In this document: positions 5,864 through 8,784 of the stretch, in pieces | Layout: each line of letters opens with the position of its first letter | Position numbering within the stretch: the first letter of the stretch is position 1 | Assembly: GCA_004555855.1 (NCBI GenBank) | Contig: SFJQ01000067.1 | Location: 1-8,784, forward strand | DNA from: [Eubacterium] saphenum | Lineage (GTDB): Bacteria > Bacillota > Clostridia > Oscillospirales > Ruminococcaceae | Reading direction: 5' to 3' | Length of the DNA stretch: 8,784 nucleotides | Notes under the pieces: model-generated | Databases searched by the model: none | What the model saw: the letters and a program-made list of their open reading frames with translations, nothing else | Told to the model about the DNA's origin: nothing | Position numbers and translations under genes: made by a program

Positions 5864-6742
5864 TTATTTCTCATTTACAGCAATCCAGATTTCGCAGTAG
5901 TAATTCGGATTATCCATATCATCGGACGGATAAACCTCAAGCTCCACGCCCTGACCGTACTCGTAGCGAGGATTCTGCGGAAAAAACTCGGTGACGATTT
6001 TCTTGTAGGTGTCCGAGAAGCACTCGGGCATTTTGCCTCTGCACTCAAACACCACAAAGGTGCTTTCGGGTATGTCCACAACCTCAAGGCTGTCGTCGGA
6101 AATCGGTCTGCCGTCATACTCAACGCCTATTCCATACGGGAACTTGTTCGCTTCCGTATCAAACGAGAAGCAAATTCCGAGCAAGCCCTTGAAATGCGGC
6201 TCCTTCGGCAAATATCCGCAAATCTTGGTAATTGAGCCGTCCTTTCCGCACTCGTCCCAGAATGCCGAAATATCAGCGGTTGCTGTCGCATTTTCGGGCT
6301 TTGTAACCTGCTTTTTCTTGCAGATAATCTTGAAATCTTTCACCTTTTCAATTCTGTAATCCATTGTTGTTCCTCCTGTCAAAGTCAGTTTTACCGACAG
6401 GCGCGAGAATGATTTGACAACTGCTCCGCGTTTTGCCTCGCTCGGCGATACACCGTGAAAGCGAGTAAAAGCGCGCGTGAAGCTCTCGGGTGAGTCGTAG
6501 CCGTACTTCATCGCGATTTCGATGACTTTTTCATCTGTATTCACGATATCCGAAGCCGCCATTGAAAGCCGCCTCATTCGGACGTACTCGCCGAGCGTAA
6601 ACCCGCACAAAATGCTGAACACCCTCTGGAAGTGAAACGACGATGAATAAGTCTCGCGCGCCGCTTCTTCAAAGTCGATTTCATCTGTAAGATGGCTTTC
6701 TATGTAGTCAATCGCCCGCTGTATCCCCGAAATCCATTCCAT
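5864..6742 (-). CDS. AraC-family regulator with C-terminal GyrI-like effector domain
   Basis: This 292-residue cytoplasmic protein combines an N-terminal AraC/XylS DNA-binding domain (about 5-105) with a GyrI-like small-molecule-binding domain (about 127-290). The first helix-turn-helix is in DEIDFEEAARETYSSSFHFQRVF (20-42). The second is in VIEIAMKYGYDSPESFTRAFTRFHGVSPSE (73-102), with the AraC signature GYDSPESFTRAFxRxxGxSP. Relatives with this N-terminal-HTH layout (Rob-like and MerR-GyrI types) often sense hydrophobic or cationic compounds and control efflux or stress genes. The ATG at 6742 follows AGGAGG by seven bases. The gene is monocistronic with its own promoter and terminator. It lies directly upstream of the ATPase-like operon and could regulate it, though nothing in the sequence proves that. 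A second strong Shine-Dalgarno and ATG occur in frame at 6364 between the domains. Confidence 0.9.
   Translation of the reverse strand: MEWISGIQRAIDYIESHLTDEIDFEEAARETYSSSFHFQRVFSILCGFTLGEYVRMRRLSMAASDIVNTDEKVIEIAMKYGYDSPESFTRAFTRFHGVSPSEAKRGAVVKSFSRLSVKLTLTGGTTMDYRIEKVKDFKIICKKKQVTKPENATATADISAFWDECGKDGSITKICGYLPKEPHFKGLLGICFSFDTEANKFPYGIGVEYDGRPISDDSLEVVDIPESTFVVFECRGKMPECFSDTYKKIVTEFFPQNPRYEYGQGVELEVYPSDDMDNPNYYCEIWIAVNEK
6362..6377 (-). promoter_or_regulatory. Internal Shine-Dalgarno and ATG at the AraC/GyrI domain junction
   Basis: AGGAGG (6377-6372) is followed after seven bases by ATG (6364-6362), in frame with the fusion protein at Met127. Initiation here would give a separate 166-residue GyrI-like protein (5864-6364) beginning MDYRIEKVKDF, which looks like a natural N-terminus for that domain. 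The spacing equals that of the gene's own start. The codons ACA-GGA-GGA encode Thr-Gly-Gly in the linker, so the match could be incidental. Confidence 0.5.
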
Positions 6743-6766
6743 TCTCTTTCCTCCTGTCTTAACTAA

Positions 6767-6775
6767 ATTATATCA
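6767..6775 (-). promoter_or_regulatory. Extended -10 promoter of the AraC/GyrI-type gene
   Basis: On the minus strand TGA-TATAAT (6775-6767) is an extended -10 element (TGn plus a perfect hexamer). No good -35 is seen at 17 bases upstream (AGGATT), which is typical of extended -10 promoters. The start would fall near 6760, just before the AGGAGG ribosome binding site at 6755-6750. Confidence 0.65.
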
Positions 6776-6822
6776 CAACAATTTTACAAAATCCTGACAT
6801 TTTTTGCTCTTCGGTGTTAAGA

Positions 6823-6850
6823 AAAAGCACCTTGAAATCAAGATGCTTTT
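6823..6850 (-). terminator. Intrinsic terminator of the clpP-clpX-MGMT-like operon
   Basis: On the minus strand AAAAGCATCTTG (6850-6839) and CAAGGTGCTTTT (6834-6823) form a 12-bp stem with one G-U pair and a four-base ATTT loop. The U-tract continues as TTTC. It begins seven bases after the stop codon at 6858. Confidence 0.85.
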
Positions 6851-6857
6851 AGTCATA

Positions 6858-7163
6858 TCAAATACCGTTCCAAAGGAATTTTTCGAGATTTACGCGGTTG
6901 CCCTCAACCTCAACGCCCTCTGCCTTAAGCAGCTCGGCTTGCTCGTTTATCCCGCCGAACGCGAACGCCTCGGAAAGTTCCCCGAAACGGTTTACCACGC
7001 GATAACAGCGTATATTCTCGGGGTCGGGGTTGACGTGGAGCGCGTACCCCACAACCCTTGCCCAGCGCGGATTTCCCGCCAGCATAGCAATCTGACCGTA
7101 TGTCGCGACTTTCCCGAACGGGATTTTCTTCACAACCTCGTAAATCTTTTCAAAACTCGTCAC
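6858..7163 (-). CDS. MGMT-family (alkyltransferase-like) DNA-binding protein, RCYRV variant
   Basis: This 101-residue protein is the C-terminal DNA-binding domain of the O6-alkylguanine-DNA alkyltransferase family without the N-terminal domain, the same size as alkyltransferase-like (ATL) proteins. Residues matching human MGMT are Tyr22 (TYGQIA; Y114), the arginine finger Arg36 (R128), Asn45 of the NP pair (N137), Cys53 (C145) and Glu82 (E172). The active-site PCHRV reads RCYRV (52-56): the acceptor Cys is present, but Pro144 is Arg and the catalytic-relay His146 is Tyr. It differs from classical ATLs, where Trp replaces the Cys. It may bind O6-alkylguanine lesions with weak or no transfer activity. 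The start is GTG at 7163, seven bases after GAGG. It lies 21 bases after clpX and is probably its last operon partner. Confidence 0.88.
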   Translation of the reverse strand: MTSFEKIYEVVKKIPFGKVATYGQIAMLAGNPRWARVVGYALHVNPDPENIRCYRVVNRFGELSEAFAFGGINEQAELLKAEGVEVEGNRVNLEKFLWNGI

Positions 7164-7184
7164 AAACTAACCTCGTTTTTGCGG

Positions 7185-8474
7185 TCAGCGCGTCTTTTTC
7201 TCGACTTTAACCTTTGCGCGCTTTGCGTCACGCTCAATCTTCGGCTCGCCGCCGTCAAGGCACTCCGCCGTAATCGTAACCTTCGTTATCGTCGGGTCGC
7301 TCGGCGCAGTGAACATAATCTCCCGCAAAACGTCCTCGACAATCGAACGCAGTCCGCGCGCGCCCGTTTTCGCAGCAATCGCCTTTTTCGCGATAGCTCT
7401 GAGCGCGTCCTCGGTAAATTCAAGGTCGATGCTGTCCGCCTTGAAAAGGCACTTATACTGCTTGATAAGCGCGTTTTTCGGCTCGTGGAGAATACGCATA
7501 AGCGCGTCCTCGTCCAAAGCCTGAAGCGGCGTTACAATCGGCAGACGTCCGATAAGCTCGGGAATTATACCGAATTTCACCAAATCCTGCTGAGTAACCA
7601 GCTTGAGCATATCCGCGCTTTCCTTATCCTTGGGCGACTTTACGTCAGCGCCGAAGCCCATCGCCGAGCTTGAAACGCGTTGCGCAATCATCTTTTCAAT
7701 ACCCTCGAACGCGCCGCCGCAGATGAACAGAATGTTCTTCGTGTTCACCTGAATAAACTCCTGATGCGGGTGTTTTCTGCCGCCCTGCGGGGGAACGTTT
7801 GAAACCGTACCCTCGATGATTTTGAGCAGAGCCTGCTGAACGCCCTCGCCGCTTACATCGCGAGTTATTGATGTATTTTCGCTTCTGCGCGAAATCTTGT
7901 CAATTTCGTCAATGTAGATAATTCCGTGCTCCGCCGCCTCGATATCATAATCGGCAGCCTGAATAAGCCTCAGCAGCACGTTTTCAACGTCCTCGCCGAC
8001 ATAACCTGCCTGCGTGAGCGTGGTAGCGTCGGCAATTGCAAACGGCACGTTAAGCATCTTCGCCAGCGACTGCGCGAGCATTGTTTTACCAACGCCCGTC
8101 GGTCCCAGAAGCAGCACGTTTGACTTCTGAAGCTCCACATCGCTGTCCTCATCGTTGAGGAAAACGCGCTTGTAGTGGTTGTAGACGGAAATGGACAGAA
8201 CCTTTTTCGCGTCCTCCTGACCAATAATATACTCATCGAGATAGGCTTTAATCTCCTCGGGAGTCATAAGCTCGTCGGGCTTTGACAGGAACTTGTTGTC
8301 CTTCGCCTGACGACCTGTTTTTGCGGGACTTTTCTGCGGCTTTATGTCGCCGCTTTCCACCAGCATATTATACGAAGTGATGATGCAGTCGCTGCAGATA
8401 ACCGCGCCCTCGTTGTTGCCGAAAAGCATTCGCGCCTGCGTTTCATTTTTTCCGCAAAATGAACATACCATCAT
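7185..8474 (-). CDS. clpX: ClpX, ATP-dependent unfoldase of the ClpXP protease
   Basis: This 429-residue AAA+ protein recognises, unfolds and threads substrates into ClpP in the cytoplasm. Visible elements are the N-terminal zinc domain (Cys4, 7, 27 and 30), Walker A GPTGVGKT (124-131), pore-1 loop GYVG (157-160), Walker B IIYIDEID (185-192), RKH loop GGRKHPHQ (231-238), and sensor-2 GARGLR (371-376). The ClpP-docking loop reads MGF (272-274) where IGF or LGF is usual, a conservative change. Length is normal. The ATG at 8474 is 13 bases after GGAGG (8492-8488), rather far, but no in-frame start lies closer to that site. The gene begins 39 bases after the clpP stop, so the two are co-transcribed; their pairing supports function. 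Confidence 0.97.
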   Translation of the reverse strand: MMVCSFCGKNETQARMLFGNNEGAVICSDCIITSYNMLVESGDIKPQKSPAKTGRQAKDNKFLSKPDELMTPEEIKAYLDEYIIGQEDAKKVLSISVYNHYKRVFLNDEDSDVELQKSNVLLLGPTGVGKTMLAQSLAKMLNVPFAIADATTLTQAGYVGEDVENVLLRLIQAADYDIEAAEHGIIYIDEIDKISRRSENTSITRDVSGEGVQQALLKIIEGTVSNVPPQGGRKHPHQEFIQVNTKNILFICGGAFEGIEKMIAQRVSSSAMGFGADVKSPKDKESADMLKLVTQQDLVKFGIIPELIGRLPIVTPLQALDEDALMRILHEPKNALIKQYKCLFKADSIDLEFTEDALRAIAKKAIAAKTGARGLRSIVEDVLREIMFTAPSDPTITKVTITAECLDGGEPKIERDAKRAKVKVEKKTR

Positions 8475-8513
8475 AAAAAATCTTAAACCTCCGAAGAAAT
8501 TTCCGCAGCGCTG

Positions 8514-8784
8514 TTACTTCTCCTCGCGGGAATTGTAAACCTTATCGATAAGCCCGTATTCAAGCGCTTCCTCTGCCGTCATAAAATTGTCGCGCTCCGT
8601 GTCCCTGCAGATTATATCGTAGTCCTTGCCCGTGTTTTCGCAAAGGATACGATTCAGTCTTTCCTTGGTGCGCTGGAGATAATTCGAGCGAATCATAATA
8701 TCGGTCACCTGTCCCGAAATTCCTCCGCCCGAAATCAGCGGCTGATGAATCATAATCTCGCTGTTCGGAAGAGCAATTCTCTTG
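8514..8784 (-). CDS. clpP: ClpP, protease subunit, C-terminal part
   Basis: The last 89 codons of clpP are present; the 5' part, including the catalytic Ser, lies beyond the right edge. The visible protein begins KRIALPNSEIMIHQP, where the His of MIHQP is the catalytic His. RDTERDNFMTAEEALEYGLIDKV contains the catalytic Asp segment and the usual ClpP C-terminus. Between them the handle region reads PLISGGGISGQVTD, about three residues longer than the common PLGGAQGQ form. ClpP forms a tetradecameric serine protease chamber that works with ClpX, encoded immediately downstream. The reading frame is open to the edge. Confidence 0.95.
   Translation of the reverse strand, partial: KRIALPNSEIMIHQPLISGGGISGQVTDIMIRSNYLQRTKERLNRILCENTGKDYDIICRDTERDNFMTAEEALEYGLIDKVYNSREEK

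Noticed and set aside
6804..7673. 289-codon plus-strand open frame crossing the clpX end, MGMT-like gene and terminator
   Set aside because: It overlaps three well-supported minus-strand features antisense and shows no domain.

Overview
The window looks like a chromosomal segment of an endospore-forming Firmicute (class Clostridia, probably a Ruminococcaceae/Oscillospiraceae-type gut lineage). Evidence: a recognisable forespore sigma factor SigG, AGGAGG-type ribosome binding sites, intrinsic terminators, sigma-A promoters, moderate GC, and a serine-rich surface lipoprotein of the kind common in these bacteria. The family-level placement is inference. I see no phage, insertion sequence, CRISPR array, tRNA or rRNA, and no gene-free stretch above about 150 bases.

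Layout. (1) 1-805, minus: 5' part of a lipoprotein gene that runs off the left edge, with a lipobox, a Ser-rich stalk and Tyr/Gly repeats. (2) 806-952: divergent intergenic region with a sigma-A promoter for the lipoprotein and a forespore-type promoter plus an inverted repeat for sigG. (3) 953-1723, plus: sigG, with a TTG start. (4) 1729-1753: terminator shared by convergent genes. (5) 1760-5736, minus: apparent three-gene operon, transcribed in the order P-type ATPase-like protein, DUF368/PopT-type polyprenyl-phosphate transporter, nitroreductase, from a good sigma-A promoter at 5776-5804. (6) 5864-6742, minus: AraC-type regulator fused to a GyrI-like effector-binding domain, with its own promoter and terminator. 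(7) 6858-8784, minus: clpP (partial), clpX and a small MGMT-like gene, closely spaced and ending at a terminator at 6823-6850.

The most notable observation is the P-type ATPase-like protein. It keeps the fold, the membrane layout and the KGAPE nucleotide-binding motif in an intact 817-codon frame. It has lost the phosphorylated Asp (DKTGT reads EKEGA), the actuator TGE (TGS), the TGD loop (TEE), the GDGVND loop (GTRPTD) and the M4 PEG motif (PTG). It is therefore a predicted pseudo-pump, encoded 27 bases upstream of a predicted undecaprenyl-phosphate translocase. Other points are a textbook internal Shine-Dalgarno and ATG at the domain junction of the AraC-GyrI gene, an MGMT-like protein with RCYRV in place of PCHRV, the repeat lipoprotein, and the unusual start region of sigG.
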